64,000 nucleotides of DNA from Massospora cicadina (GCA_022478985.1 JAKSZP010009200.1:248001-312000); one strand, 5' to 3'. Shown: positions 21,344 to 32,736, counted from the first letter of the stretch. The notes: a model not told the origin generated them from the letters alone. A program made the numbers and translations.

Positions 21344-22037
21344 ATGAACATGGCGGAAGCAAGCTCTCATGAACAACCCAAGCCTTATGTTTGTCAAATG
21401 TTTGATCACCTTTCTAATGATGAACCAAATTCATTAGCTGATGCGCTTCTTTTGGAAGAAGTAAGCGTGGCCTTCCCAGTGGATGCTACATTTAAAGAAT
21501 ACTCTAAAGTAGGGAAGGGTATTATATGCTTCCTTAGGAAAAAAGATCAGTTAAATGTCCATGTTATAAAATCAGAATGCATCTTATGCTGAGTGTACCT
21601 AATGTGACACTATTATAGCAAAAACCTGAGTGCGTTCAATAATTAATATGGGTGCCCCAATTAACTTAGTGTCCACAAAGTTGGTGGCAAGGCTGGCGTT
21701 AAAACCGGACATGGAACATCATATGGTGTATGGGACTGCAGGCACGGAAAACACAGTCTCTGAAGGAGCATACAGCGCACTACCTTTGCGATTTGGGTCA
21801 ATTGTCATTGTAGCCCTAGCCATAGTGCTACCAAACAATAACTATGACCTTTTAATCAGAACTGCTTTTATACGTCACTATGGAGTTGTTGTTGATATGA
21901 CCATAGAGACATTTGATATTCTGGGGCAGGGGATTCCACTCTACTTTACCTCCAGTGGAATGCCAAAAGATCTGGTACACATGAGTCATATTAACCTGGC
22001 ATATTTTGATGATGTGGTTTCCGTTTGCTATCATTGA
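21344..22037 (+). pseudogene. Gy4 protease
   Basis: The first frame (21344-21592) is linker: SSHEQPKPYVCQMFDHLSNDEPNSLADALLLEE. The frame from 21630 is a retropepsin: IINMGAPINLVSTKLVARL where family members have DTGAPxNxIS. The catalytic Asp codon is AAT at 21645-21647 and the next is ATG for ACG. Then EGAYSALPLRFGSIVIVALAIVLPNNNYDLLIRTAFIRHYG is the flap and C-terminal strand. The loss of Asp makes it inactive even if translated. Confidence 0.8.
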
Positions 22038-23350
22038 CTTAAATGTAAGACACGTGCCCTTCCCATTCAAATTTATTAATATAAAGGGTTACCACTTAGA
22101 GCTGCGCCCCTATATCTATTCCCTCTGGACACCAAGTAATCATAAACACTGAGTTAGAAGTGGAAGTGCCTGCTGGTCTTTATGGGGAGGTCATTGGGCC
22201 TTATCAGCAAACACAGTTCAAGCCCCATGTGGCCCCAGGCATTATACTTCCAGGACATGGGGAGATCAAGTTCCTAGCAGCAAATCTTCAGAATAAACCA
22301 ATGCAAATCCGCTGACACCAAATAATGGCGTACTTACATTTTTTCCAATTGATGAGGTCCTCAGGTTCATGAGTTCAGTTCATTGGATGAATTTAGCCTG
22401 CCCATTGAAACACAGCCTGGCGTAATGGCAGTTGTACTGCAGAGTAATTCAACGGGATTAATGGATGAACAAAAAGACCAAGCAATGGCTTTTTTTCAGA
22501 AGTACAAGAGGGATTTTCGCTGTTGACAATCACAATTTAGGGTGTGCTTGGGGGTGGTCCATTGATTGGACACCGGCGATCATCCTCTGATAAGGTCTCA
22601 GCTGATCCATTACTCTTGGTAGCGGAAGACGTGGTTACTGAAGAAATTGACAGGTTATTACAACAAGGGATGCTTGAGCCATCAAAGAGCCTGTGGGTTT
22701 CACCTGTTCTAATTGTAAAAAAGAAGGATGGCTTCAACCATATAGTAATGGACTACTGGAAGCTCAACAGTATTACAAAAAAGATTCATATCCCTTGCCA
22801 AGAATTGACTATGCTCTGGATCAATTAAGGGGTGCCTGCTACTTTTCTTCGATGGACTTAATACTAGGCTACTGGCAAATTGGGTTACCCTTGGCGGAGC
22901 AGGAAAAATGTGCTGTGATCACATCTAAAGGCCTTTTTTAATCAACATGGATGCCTTAAGTACTGTGTAATGCTCCTGCTAATTTTCAGAGAGCCATGGA
23001 CACTATTCTTGGCGAACTGAAATTGTCATGCGTCCTAGTATACCTCAATGATATTAACATTTTCTCTCAAACCTTTTCAGAGCACCTTGACCACCTTGAA
23101 GCAGTATTCCCTGGCTGGCTGAGCGAACATTAAAATTAAACCTTGATTTGTACCTTTTTCAAAGACCATCTAGAATACCTGGGTTTTGTGGTAGACTCAA
23201 CTGGGCTGCAGCCACAACCAGCTAAGGTGGAGGCCATCAGAAAAATGACTACACCTAATATTAAGCATGACATACAGGTATTTCTGGGGATGTTCATTTA
23301 CTAACAACGCTTTATCCCTAATTTTAGCTGTATTGGGGCCCGCTATTTGA
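22038..23350 (+). pseudogene. Gy4 reverse transcriptase
   Basis: After a broken linker (ETQPGVMAVVLQSNSTGLMDEQKDQAMAFFQKYKRDF), RT begins with SSSDKVSADPLLLVAEDVVTEEIDRLLQQGMLEPSKSLWVSPVLIVKKKDG. MDYWKLNSITKK and FSSMDLILGYWQIGL (palm A Asp) follow, then CNAPANFQRAMDTILGEL. The catalytic box at 23038-23052 reads VYLNDI, so the first Asp of YLDD is Asn (AAT, 23047-23049). The thumb (DIQVFLGMFIY) follows after frameshifts. Inactive. Confidence 0.85.
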
Positions 23351-23429
23351 GTTGTTAAAAAAGATGCTGTGTTTGAATTGGTGGAACGTTGTCAATCTGC
23401 TTCCAATGCACTCCATATGGCGTTGAGCA

Positions 23430-24077
23430 GTGCACTGGTGTTGCAATATCTAAACTTTGACCAGGAGTTTATTGTTCAGATGGATGCGTCCCTTTTATGC
23501 TGTTGGGGAAGTACTTTCTCAGAAAGATGAAGAGGGAGAATAACATCCTGTTGCGTTCTGTAGTCATAGTTTGAGCTTTCGTGAGCGTAACTATACTGTG
23601 ACTGAGCGAGAGTGCTTAGCAGTAATTTATGCATATAAACAATTCAGAGTCTATCTGCATGGGGTAAAGTTTAAAGTCATAACTTATCATGCATCATTAC
23701 GCTGGTTAAGGAATCTCAAAGAACCAGAAGGATGGTTGGCTCAATGGGCTCTCAAGTTACAGGCTTATGATTTTAAAATTCTCCATTGCCCAGGAGCAAA
23801 GAATCAGAATTCTGACTATTTGCCTCAGTTACTGACTTTCACAGTGACAGCGAGCCTCAGTGATGTGATTTATGATAATATGCTTAGCAGAAAATATGAC
23901 GACGAACTGCCCCAAGTAATAAAAGTGTTAAATTACATGTGCACGAATACCTTCCAACAGAATGGAGAACTGTACAAACGAATTGGAAAATTCTACAGTG
24001 AATTTCCCACGGCCCTCCATACAGCTGGGAATCATTATGAGCGCTCACAGGGCAGTCGGGCATGGTGGCATGTGTAA
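23430..24077 (+). pseudogene. Gy4 RNase H
   Basis: FIVQMDASLL near 23470 has the first Asp, then a frameshift. The 168-residue frame from 23571 carries LSFRERNYTVTERECLAVIYAYKQFRVYLHG (Glu helix), VITYHASLRWLRNLKEPEGWLAQWALKLQAYDF, and GAKNQNSDYLPQL. The third-motif THD/TDH reads TYH and the last Asp is in NSDYL. It leads into a tether, NGELYKRIGKFYSEF, then the integrase zinc region. Confidence 0.8.
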
Positions 24078-25095
24078 GACTATGGAGTTGTAATGCCCAT
24101 GATACTATTGAGGAAGTATGAGTTTTGATGTGCTCAAAACTATTTCCTGTTGCCATCAGTGCCAAGTGGAGAATCCATTCCACCATATGATATCATATTG
24201 GTTAGTGAAACCACAATTTGCTTGGCATACAGTCTCCCTCGATGTCATTGGACACTTTCCAACAGGAGCTTACCATTGTAAGTACATTCTAGTGGCTATT
24301 GACCACTTGACCCGGTGGGTTGAAGTAAGGGCAATATGAGATCTGGGGACAGTTATGGTGGCTAAATTTTTGTTGGAATGCATTATTTAGCAGCATGATT
24401 GCCCTCAGTTTATTCTCACTGATAATAGCATTAACTTCACCTCACACATCCTTCCCAAGCTAAATGAGCTTATGGGAGTCCGTGGAGTTCTGACAACCTC
24501 ATATCACCCCAAGTCCAATGTAATGGTCAAACGATTGAATGGAACTCTGGTGAATATCCTGCGAAAATTAGTAACAGATCGACCATCTTATTGGACCTCC
24601 CTTATTTCCACTGCTGTGTTTGCCTATAACATCAGTTATTATTCCGTGATGGGGAAAAGTCCCTTTCAACTACTATACGGTTGACATCCAGCTCTTCCAG
24701 CATTCCTTTATGCATGTGTGGAAGACACCAGCGGAATAGAACCCCATCATTATTTGACTAACCTTGCAAATATTCTGATCAAATTGCAAACTGAAGTCTA
24801 TTTTTTCAGCTTAGCTAAGAAAATCAGGAATCAGGCTACAGATCAGGCATATCAAAGTGGGTTAGCACAGTTTAAGGAAGGCGACATGGTTATCTTCCAC
24901 GACCAGCATGGGTTTAGGTGGAAGCACAAGCTGGCCAGTATATGGATTGGTCCATTTGAAGTCATTGAGAAAACTGGGGTCAACGTATATACTATTAAGG
25001 ACCCGTTAGCAGTCAAATTATCAACTGAGTGCATGCAAGATTCCTCAGAGCATATAAGAAATAGGAGCCTCATCATCCAGTCAAGGAGGGGGTAA
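24078..25095 (+). pseudogene. Gy4 integrase with GPF module
   Basis: The zinc-domain tail SFDVLKTISCCHQCQVENPF is at 24118. The core reads SLDVIGHFPTGAYHCKYILVAIDHLTRWVEV (first Asp), then ILTDNSINFTSHILPKL (second Asp) near 24415. SYHPKSNVMVKRLNGTLVNIL has the catalytic Glu as Lys (AAA at 24529-24531). SYYSVMGKSPFQLLYG closes the core. The frame 24718-25095 holds FKEGDMVIFHDQHGFRWKHKLASIWIGPFEVIEKTG, the GPF module, and ends at a purine tract (AAGGAGGGGGTAA) before the LTR. A TGA at 24682 and a shift separate the two parts. Confidence 0.85.
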
Positions 25096-25632
25096 TGTTG
25101 TGATTCCAATATGACTGGACGATAAGCCCAAGGTCATCATGGCAAAATAAATGGAATCCTTTGGAATCGAACTGCCCAAGGTTGTCATGGCAAAATGAAT
25201 GGAATCCGTTGGAATCAAACTGATAATGGTAATTTAAGCACTTCAGAATGAAGCGATGTTGGGTTACTGGGAACTGGCCAATTTGGGTTATTGGGAACTG
25301 ACAAATGAATAATTGGTGGAACCAATGAGATATGGCGAAGTGAATTACTAAGCCATGAAATCAATACCATCTTAAGTTGTATGATAAAAGCGGTTTGAGA
25401 TGATTGAGAAGGTTAGGTTGTTGATTAGGTTAAAGTAGCGGAATTAGAAGAAGCCGCGATATTAAATATATTAAATAAAGAAGTAGCGGGAGCTAGTGCT
25501 CCAGATTTATTTGTAAAAGTTTATTTTGTTTTCTGAGGGCAACGATCATCATATCATTGTCTTACTTGCTAGTGGGTTGAACCCTGTACAAATCCGGCGG
25601 CATATCTCTTGGATATCGCCAATTTTATAACA
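25096..25632 (+). mobile_element. Gy4 3' LTR
   Basis: TGTTGTGATTCCAATATGACTGG to TTTTATAACA, matching 19686-20220 almost throughout. Confidence 0.93.
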
Positions 25633-25948
25633 GTGGTGCTCACCCCTATACCTGAGTCATGTAGGTCACATTTCCACACATTTGGTCAGGTGGGCAACAC
25701 AATCCATTGAGGATGACCATGAGGAGGCCATTCTGGAAGATTATTTAAGATCCTGAATGGATGAGGCTCCAAAGATTCCTGAGGCACTGAGTCCCAGTGC
25801 ACCCTATAAATATTAAAACCTTTTGACTTAACAATTTATTTGGTATTCTAACCCATTTTTCAATTTTCTTCTCAGATCACTTTCCAAATTTCCAGCTTTG
25901 AGCCACCTACGAACCTTGGCGCCAGTCTAGAGAACTGTAGCTCCAACA
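25633..25948 (+). mobile_element. Gy3 3' LTR, right part
   Basis: CACCCCTATACCTGAGTCATG to GTAGCTCCAACA continues the Gy3 LTR where 19685 broke off. The first ten bases, GTGGTGCTCA, equal the start of the PBS word rather than the LTR sequence of the 5' copy (GGATCCTCA). Confidence 0.88.
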
Positions 25949-27650
25949 GTGGGTGTACTTCCAATTGGTCTTCTGGGTATCAAGGGAGTAGGGGATGTCC
26001 AACATGTCCAGATAGTCTACCCTGGATATGGTAGGAGACCTCATGGATATCACTCCGTTCAGAATGGGTAGTCCTTTTACTTTCTGGGTGAACTGAGGAA
26101 TAGGGCACCCCTTCTGGGCGGTGTGCCCATGATGTGAATTCTCCACTCAGCACTTTGCATGGAGAGGAAATTCTTTTGAAGTGGGGCGACGTCCCATGTG
26201 GGCCTGCAGCAGAAGGGTGCTGAGGCGAGGTACTTTAACAGAGAATGGGGGTGGGTATTATTGGTGAGGCCCAGGGCGTGGGAAATATTGGAGTGGGCCG
26301 CGCGGGACCAGTGCTGGGCTGAGATCATAGGTTTGATGACTGCAGCGATCTAGGTTCCAAGGACTTTGGTGGCGTGGAGCTCATTTTTGAGCTGGCCCAT
26401 GCCACCACTATGGCGAGAGCCATACATGACATCCAGGCGCACTGGTGGTGGGCGGCCTAACCAAAGCCACCCTTGCAGAAAAGCGTATAATGACTTGAAG
26501 AAACAAGGGGATTAAGCGATGACGTGGGCCCAGAACCAAACTTTAGAAAGGAGCATAGAGTTGTCTAGCACTACCCTGCCTATAAGGGAGGTTTGGCGGG
26601 CTTTGAGGGAAGCTATGCTTTTTGTAACGTTGTCTAGGATATGATTTTCCATCACAGTTGAGGCATACCCTCCCACCTCAAGCCACACCCCCAAATGGCA
26701 GACTGCTCCAGCGGTGGGGATTGTCACAAAGCGGAGCACAAGCGGGCGGTGTGGGGTGGGTAGGGCAAGCGATCCCATGGGCAAGTTGTTTAGCAGGTAG
26801 AAAACGGGGCGCTGGGGACCAGCGGGCTTGAAACCAACCAAGGAGAACAATTTCAGTTTTGGAGGCGTTAAGTGCAGCATTACTTACCTGGGAGTAAACC
26901 TGGATAGTAGCTTCAAGCGCGCGTGCATCATGATTGTTAGACACCCCAACCACACAATCATAAGCAAACGACAACATCTTGACTGGTGCTTGGCCTTGCA
27001 CATGGACACTAGTAAGGCGAGCATTCACATTTTGAAGAAGTGGGTCAAGGCTGAAGTTATAAAAGAGTGGGCTTAGAGGGTCCCCTTGGCGTAGGCCCTT
27101 TGAGGGTGAACTACATCCGTGAGGAAGCCAGGGCCACGCACAGCCATTGTGGCATATTCTGTGGCCAAATCATCCAATAAATGAAAAGATATGAGAGTGA
27201 AACTAGTAGAGGCAGACTCTGAGGTAATCCCAGTTGACTCTATCATAGGCCCTCTGCTAGTCTAAAAAAGTTCTCCAGAAGCCGTGGATTGACAGATGTT
27301 GGCTATGGTTTTTATGTTGTCTCAAATTGACTTTTTGGGGAAGAAACCAAATTGTTCAGGGTAAATGAGAGCAGAGGCGACAACCCCTAGACTGTTTGCC
27401 ATGACTTTAGTAAAAACTTGTGTCTTTGTTAGTAAGTGAAATGGCCGCCAGTTGGCCAAATCCAGCTTATTAACTTTCTTGTACAGTGTTATCGTGAAGG
27501 CCTCTTGCCCTCCAGGAAGGAGGCGCGTTTTCATAAGGCATTGGTTTATAGAGGCAAGCAACAAGGAGGAAAGATATTTGAAATACTTCTTATAAAAAAT
27601 TGAAAGGGATGCCTCTGACCTAGGCATTTCCTGTACGGTGCACCGCAAAT
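25949..27650 (-). pseudogene. L1b LINE ORF2 reverse transcriptase (part 2)
   Basis: Minus-strand RT of an L1-like LINE. From high to low coordinates: CLMKTRLLPGGQEAFTITLYKKVNKLDLANWRPFHLL, VVASALIYPEQFGFFPKKSI, QRAYDRVNWDYL (palm Asp), LRQGDPLSPLFYNFSLDPLL. The catalytic box at 26957-26968 reads FAYD where L1a has FADD. VYSQVSNAALNASKTEIVLLG and YASTVMENHILDNVTKSIASLKARQTSLIGRVVL follow. It ends at SRVDYLDMLDIPYSLDTQKTNWKYTH by the Gy3 insertion; the rest is at 13422-12745. Broken by stops and a lost active-site Asp. Confidence 0.85.
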
Positions 27651-28670
27651 GACTGACCAGAGTTCATTTTAAGAAATCATATTCATCAACTCAAAAAAAT
27701 GGGATTGATGTGGATATGTGCGCTTTTGAGAAAATTGTCTACTTCATCTGGTGGAACTGAATTAAAGTGATACAATTAAGAGTAATAATTTTGTACTTTT
27801 GTTGTAACTTTGAACGGAGTATCTGTGACAGAGTGTTCTGGCCTTCACACCTGTGTGCAGGCCAAGTACTGGCGCGATACAAAGAATTCTCAAAAAAAGT
27901 GGAACATGTATCTTCCGCTGCTATAAGCTTTGCTTTACACTGAACACAAACCTGATGCTTGTGTTGGCTTACCAGTGTGTTGAGGCGAGTGGACACCTCC
28001 ACCCATTTATGACCCAATCTGGGCTGTAGCCTGCCGCTGGTACATTGTTTTCCAGATGGTCCACTTCTGCCAGCGTGTGCAAAATGACTGCTGAAGCAGC
28101 CTGTGAGAAACATGATGAGATGTGGCAAGCCTGGCGGATGGTGTTTGCTTTGAAGGTTGATCATGTGGAGATTGGGTCTGCACATACATTGTGGTAAACT
28201 CTGGAGCTGAGGCCTTGGTGTCCACCCACAAGGAAAACCTGAAAAAACGATCTTGGTGGGGATGAGTTTGCACCACATTGGTGCCTTGGCTTCTGGATTG
28301 TACAAGCAAAAGGAAACTAATACCATTTCTGTGGTCAGATAAATTGATTTTTGTCATGGAAATGTGGGATCTTTTAAATTTAAACTGTACAAGAATAAGG
28401 TCAATGTGGGTCAAAGACCTTAGCTGGACGTTGTGCACATGGGGGTGAGACATGTTTGTGAGCAGCAGTGCATGTTGTGGCAGAGTATCAAACAGCCTTG
28501 GGTGGCTTTTAAAACTTGAATTTCAAAGTGTCCCTGTGATGGTGTAGGCAACGAGGGCCAGCTGTCTGTGGTTGGGTTGGTCCAACAGTTCATGTGGCCT
28601 CTAACAAATGCGCTGGGGGTAGCAGAAGAGAATTGATGGCCAAGAAGAATATGTGACGATCTCATGCACA
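27651..28670 (-). pseudogene. L1b LINE ORF2 endonuclease and linker, 5'-truncated
   Basis: GHMNCWTNPTTDSWPSLPTP near 28600 matches the GDFNCW motif of apurinic-type LINE endonucleases (L1c has GDFNCWLDG). RSLTHIDLILVQFKFKRSHISMTKINLSDHRN holds the HIDxI and SDHR motifs. The linker with FSLWVDTKASAPEFTTMY and LGHKWVEVSTRLNTLVSQHKHQVCVQCKAKLI then matches L1a. The copy starts inside the endonuclease, so it is 5'-truncated as LINE insertions often are. AT-rich DNA follows at 28671. Confidence 0.78.
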
Positions 28671-29988
28671 GGTTGGGGCATAATTTTTTCTACAAAAATA
28701 TTATATAAAAATTATGCTACCTACATTCTTTAGTAGAATTTATGAAAGGGAGGCTGTAAGTGAAATTATATATAACAGGTATAGACATCATTCTAATATT
28801 TCTAGCTAATTACATATCAAAAATACCATGCACTTATGACATTTTTTAATCTGTATTATATAATGCTATGTGAATAAATATGTTTTAGATCAACAATTAA
28901 GCTGCAATAAATCAAAAAACTCTCAACTTATTATAAAATATATTATTAAAACTGGATGAAAGAATAATAAAAACAAACATTGATCTCTGACTATTCAAAT
29001 TCTGAAGTTAAATACCAATACTAAACTTAAAAATTAATAGAGTAAATTTATAAAGCCATAATAGTCTTCTAAAATCAATAATGATAACAATATATATATG
29101 TATGATAAAACCTTTTTTGCAATAATAGTTAGATAACTTTTTAAACTGTAGTAAATAGAAATAAATCCAAAACCTCATTTATGTTCTCCTTAAACTTAAA
29201 TGGAATTTTGTTTGTCTATATACCAGATGGAAATGGGGAGTCATGTCTAAGTATAATGGGATTCAACATTCTTTAAAAGTCAGAAAATGAAAAAAATTAT
29301 CAATGCATCATTGCTATATTGAATTTGGCCATTTGGTACTAAAAGGTGTAAGCTTTTGATAAGAATAATGATATGTCAGTAAACTGTTGGGCCATAATTA
29401 TGATTTCTTCTTTTATTTAAAGATCCCTTTGCATGATAGACAAATCAAACAACAGACATTAAAGACTAATATAGGTATGATTAGTTGAAGACTAAAAAAC
29501 TAACCTTATTGGAGTTTCACTTTTGCTTTTGAGGGATGCTTGAGCTCAGAAAGTGACTTTTTGTTAGGACCTTAGTCAGATCACTCTCCTTCATAAGCTT
29601 CCTAAGTTTTGTGATGTGGCGCTGCTTTTGATAAAGCATACTCTTGGGGTCATACTTAGCGCCATGACAATAATCTCAATACTCAGTCTGAAATTATTTT
29701 ATTCCTGGACTTGATGGTAAGAGATTAGTTACAATTATGGATTATATTTACTACCACAGCCAAAAACATATAAGGGCATAGACCAACTGTCTAGTTTGCA
29801 TGAGAGTGCTACATCAGATGAAATTTTTATCAGATTTTTCATTGAAAGTTTAAAATTATTCTGCATGCGAGTCTATAAAAATAGGTTATAGATGATAATT
29901 GGTTCTAAATGATTTATTATTATAAGCTAATTGTTTTAAGTTGTATATTTATGTGGTTTAATAATAACTTATCGATCTTTCTTTTGCT
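28671..29988 (+). other. AT-rich spacer
   Basis: About 1.3 kb of AT-rich DNA without a supported gene. ATATATATG runs occur near 29090. It includes the upstream flank of O1E-b. Nothing else recognised. Confidence 0.5.
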
Positions 29989-31831
29989 TTGATACCCAAA
30001 TTGAAGCCAAATTTGGATTTTTTTAAAAAAGACAAAAAAACAACCACTCTATTGAGCCAAAACTTACTGATGTCAATGCAATCGACGCCTGCTTCCACAG
30101 ATTGGAGTGGTGTTGCACTGCCATCTGGCATCTTTCAGCCACCACTGAAGCATTCCTGGGCTGGCTCTACTAGACCTCTCAACGCTACCAGGCGTTATGT
30201 CCCCCCTCAGGACTTGGACCACCACCTCACCAGCTCTCAGGCGGTGCTCTGGAGCCCTTTGGTGCTCCCACAGAGCAATTTGAATTTTGGCCTCCAGATC
30301 AAATATGTGAATTTTTTCCCATACACAAGTGCAGCCATCATCGAGATGGTTACTGCAGTTTTCAAACCTGCAAGCTATATTGACTTCCACCCCTTTAAGG
30401 GGTACCTCGACCTTGGCTTCCACTCTGAAGCTGATGCAGTGGCAGCATCCAAGCTGCAATTAATTTTTAAAAAATTCTTTGCCCACCGTTCACAACTGAC
30501 TCCCTAAGGAGGCCACTTTGATGGTCCAGTAACTGAGTTGTCCTCTTTCATTTCCCCTGAACGCCTCCACCATGAGCTCACAGAGGGTTTGGCCATTTAT
30601 AGCGAAGACCCCGTGTTGCAATTTGTGGTTCCCAGTGGGCAGATCAGTTGGCAGGGCCTTACGCCTTTGCAACAATCTGCCCATTTTATCACAAGTCTCA
30701 CCTTGTGATCCCCCCACACCATGATCAGATCCACCCCTGATCACCCATTCTGGGCACGCATCAAAAATGGCCACATATTTGCCTCTTGTGCTTCAAGCTT
30801 GACCACTTAAAGCACAAGTGCCCACAGTTGCCACTTCTACCACGTCTGCCGCTCAGGGCTCAGGCGCCACCCTGGCATCTGCGTCACCCCAATTTTTCAA
30901 ATGGGGATTGATCTTCCCACCCCCAAGTCAGGGAATTCTGGTGCTGCTTCCAAAGTGGCAGCCAATCAAAATTTACAAAAATTTAAAAATTTTGAAAATT
31001 CAACTAGATTAAAGAATCCTGAGTCAATAGCTGAACCAATTTCAGCTGAGCTGCCATGGTTGACAGCACATGGCCAATCAGCTCCAGCCACAGCCCCAAT
31101 TCCTGAGGCTGGCCCAGCGCTGGCCAATTCCAATCCATTTGAGGCTCTTGAATGGATTGATGAGGATGAATGGCCATGCCATATGAAACCTGGTTTTGCT
31201 TTAAGGTAGTTCCTTGTTAGCCCTCCCAAATCATGTTCCCATTATTTTCGTCCAAAAATGGGTTTCCCATTTATAATTTTATTAATGAAATGGCAGTTGT
31301 GGCTGCAGCTGCCCCGGCCAACATCCTCCTCCGCCAGCAACTCCATGGGGCAATGGAGCCCCTTGTTGAGGGTACACCTATTCCCAATTTTCCTCATGAT
31401 TTTGAGGAAGATGCAAAGTATAAAATTGAGGAGCTTGCTTTTGATGTGAGCTGTTCCTGCATTGATACAGCAAAACCTTCTCTTTTTGACCCCAATTATC
31501 CCAAAACCCGATGGCACATCAAGTCATTTACTTTCATGCCAGCTCTCATCATTTTTGATGAGCATCAACTTGCTCAATACATTGAGGCGATGGACACAAA
31601 TGCTAAATAGAATGAAGAAAACCCCAAAGTACCTCCTTATGCCCCATGTCGCTGATGCTCCCACCTCAATGCTGTCTGCCATGGTCTGCCAGCTAAAGCA
31701 GGCGCCAGACAAAAGTTTCTCCAAATCCTCCAGGCCATCTGATATGGTTTCTTAAGCTAATAACCTAGGTACTATATTAGGAATGTTTCAATATATATTA
31801 ATCCCTTTGTTTGGCCCATTTGCAAATAATG
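29989..31831 (+). mobile_element. O1E-b: full ORF1-only retroposon
   Basis: Plus-strand copy with all parts: a 5' leader (AAAAAAGACAAAAAAACAAC near 30030), an ORF1-like frame from 30070, and a diverged LINE-type tail at about 31795-31831 (AATCCCTTTGTTTGGCCC, then TTTGCAAATAAT). No endonuclease or RT is present between the ORF1 end and the tail. The TIR element begins three bases beyond the tail. No target duplication could be assigned. Confidence 0.65.
30070..31760 (+). pseudogene. O1E-b ORF1-like RNA-binding protein
   Basis: Starts MSMQSTPASTDWSGVALPSG, parallel to MSADAPPAAPAWGSGAPPAS of O1E-d. An RRM-like segment follows: VFKPASYIDFHPFKGYLDLGFHSEADAVAASKLQLIFKK (RNP1-like GYLDLGF). A degraded LSSFISPERLHHELTEGLAIYSEDPVLQFVVPSG comes next. 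A zinc knuckle at 30780-30821, CLLCFKLDHLKHKC, has all four ligands of CX2CX4HX4C, in another frame. A Ser/Pro/Ala-rich middle leads to NPFEALEWIDEDEWPCHMKPGF. The C-terminal domain from 31233 holds LLRQQLHGAMEPLVEGTPIPNFPHDFEEDAKYKIEELAFDVSCSCIDTA. It resembles the nucleic-acid-binding ORF1 of LINEs; no enzyme domain. Stops after 30507 and several shifts break it. Confidence 0.68.
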
Positions 31832-31833
31832 AT

Positions 31834-31879
31834 GCGTGGTGGCTCCCCCTTTTGGTTGGGCACCATTAGTACTAAAAAA
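31834..31879 (+). repeat. Left terminal inverted repeat
   Basis: About 45 bases, pairing in inverted orientation with 32687-32736 with roughly one difference in five. Confidence 0.7.
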
Positions 31880-32686
31880 ATAATAAGTTAACTTCCACAA
31901 GTCAATATTTATTATATTAATTTATCCCTATACTCCAGACTAACATAAGTAAAAGCTATTGTTCTTAATCTAATAATTAACATATTGTATAAACACATAG
32001 TATTGTATTTTTAAAACAACAAAGATCTAAGCTAATCATCTTATGCCCTATAAATCTTCAAAGCAACTTTACAATTGAGGAAGTTGGTTCATTGCTTAAA
32101 ACTACAATATTAATGCTATAATGTGATTTGACAAGCTTGAACCAAATAACACTGCTGATCACCAATTTTCTAGGTTTAATTTCTATAAAGTTTGTAAAGT
32201 TTATAAAATGCTTTCAGTTGTCAGAAAGGTCATGCAATCTACTTAAGTACAACTAGAATCTTTAAATATTTTTGACCAAAGATATGATTATTAATCATTG
32301 TTTGTTTCTGGCTGTATCTGTATTACTAATAATAAAGTTGAGCATTGTATGCAGCAGACAAAATGACAAGTCAAAAAAACTTTGTAATTTATAAAATATC
32401 TAAAAATTAAGCCTAACTTTTGTGTTCCTTGATAAAGTTATATAAATTTGTAGTAGGGTCAAATTTATAAAATTTTATTTATTTTTAAGTTGCAATAGAG
32501 TGTTTTTTTGGCTTTAAGTTTCTAAAACTAAATTAGTTTTAAAAATATAGTTATATATCATATACCTACTTTTACAATATGATATAAGAAAGAACAATGA
32601 AGCAGTTAAAGATTACATATAAATTAATGAGATTTTTGTCATCACTTGACTCAAATAATGTTTTATAGTTAGCTTTTGAAATCATT

Positions 32687-32736
32687 GTATTTTTTTGCAC
32701 TAGTGGTGCCCAAACCAAAAACGGGAGCCGTCATAC
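32687..32736 (+). repeat. Right terminal inverted repeat
   Basis: Contains CACTAGTGGTGCCCAAACC, then AAAACGGGAGCCGTCA. It is the inverted partner of the left end and similar to the sequence at 61160-61203. Confidence 0.7.

Larger units (their letters stand above)
19686..25632 (+). mobile_element. Gy4: Ty3/gypsy LTR retrotransposon nested in the Gy3 3' LTR
   Basis: Nearly equal LTRs (535 and 537 bases) at 19686-20220 and 25096-25632 flank a gag-pro-RT-RNase H-integrase interior. The LTRs are much more alike than those of Gy2, so it is younger, as expected for the innermost element. Left junction CAGGAT/TGTTG; right junction AACA/GTGGTGCTCA. No perfect target duplication is seen. It has a Gag CCHC knuckle and no chromodomain. 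The catalytic codons of protease, RT and integrase have all been lost by G-to-A type changes. Confidence 0.92.
13423..25948 (+). mobile_element. Gy3: Ty3/gypsy LTR retrotransposon inserted in LINE L1b, interrupted by Gy4
   Basis: The 5' LTR is 13423-13834 (412 bases). The 3' LTR is in two parts, 19586-19685 and 25633-25948 (416 bases in total), split by Gy4. Flanking 5-mers are ATGGG (13418-13422) and GTGGG (25949-25953), a target duplication with one difference. On both sides lies the same minus-strand LINE, read through in order. Internal order is gag-like, protease, RT, RNase H, integrase; no chromodomain is seen. Protease and capsid are related to those of Gy6. Confidence 0.88.
31834..32736 (+). 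mobile_element. TIR element of about 0.9 kb (MITE-like DNA transposon)
   Basis: Left end (31834-31879) GCGTGGTGGCTCCCCC, then TTGGGCACCATTAGT. The right end (32687-32736), read on the minus strand, is GTATGACGGCTCCCG, then TTTGGGCACCACTAGT. The inverted match runs on into AAAAAAATA on both sides. The interior is AT-rich with no open frame, as in MITEs. A third single copy of the terminal sequence lies at 61160-61203, which argues that it is a mobile terminus. No clear target duplication is visible and I cannot name the superfamily. Confidence 0.68.

Noticed and set aside
24852..25109. 85-residue minus-strand frame as an antisense gene
   Set aside because: Antisense shadow of the Gy4 integrase C-terminus.
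28007..28453. 148-residue minus-strand frame as a separate gene
   Set aside because: It is the linker region of LINE L1b in a neighbouring frame; the phrases match L1a.
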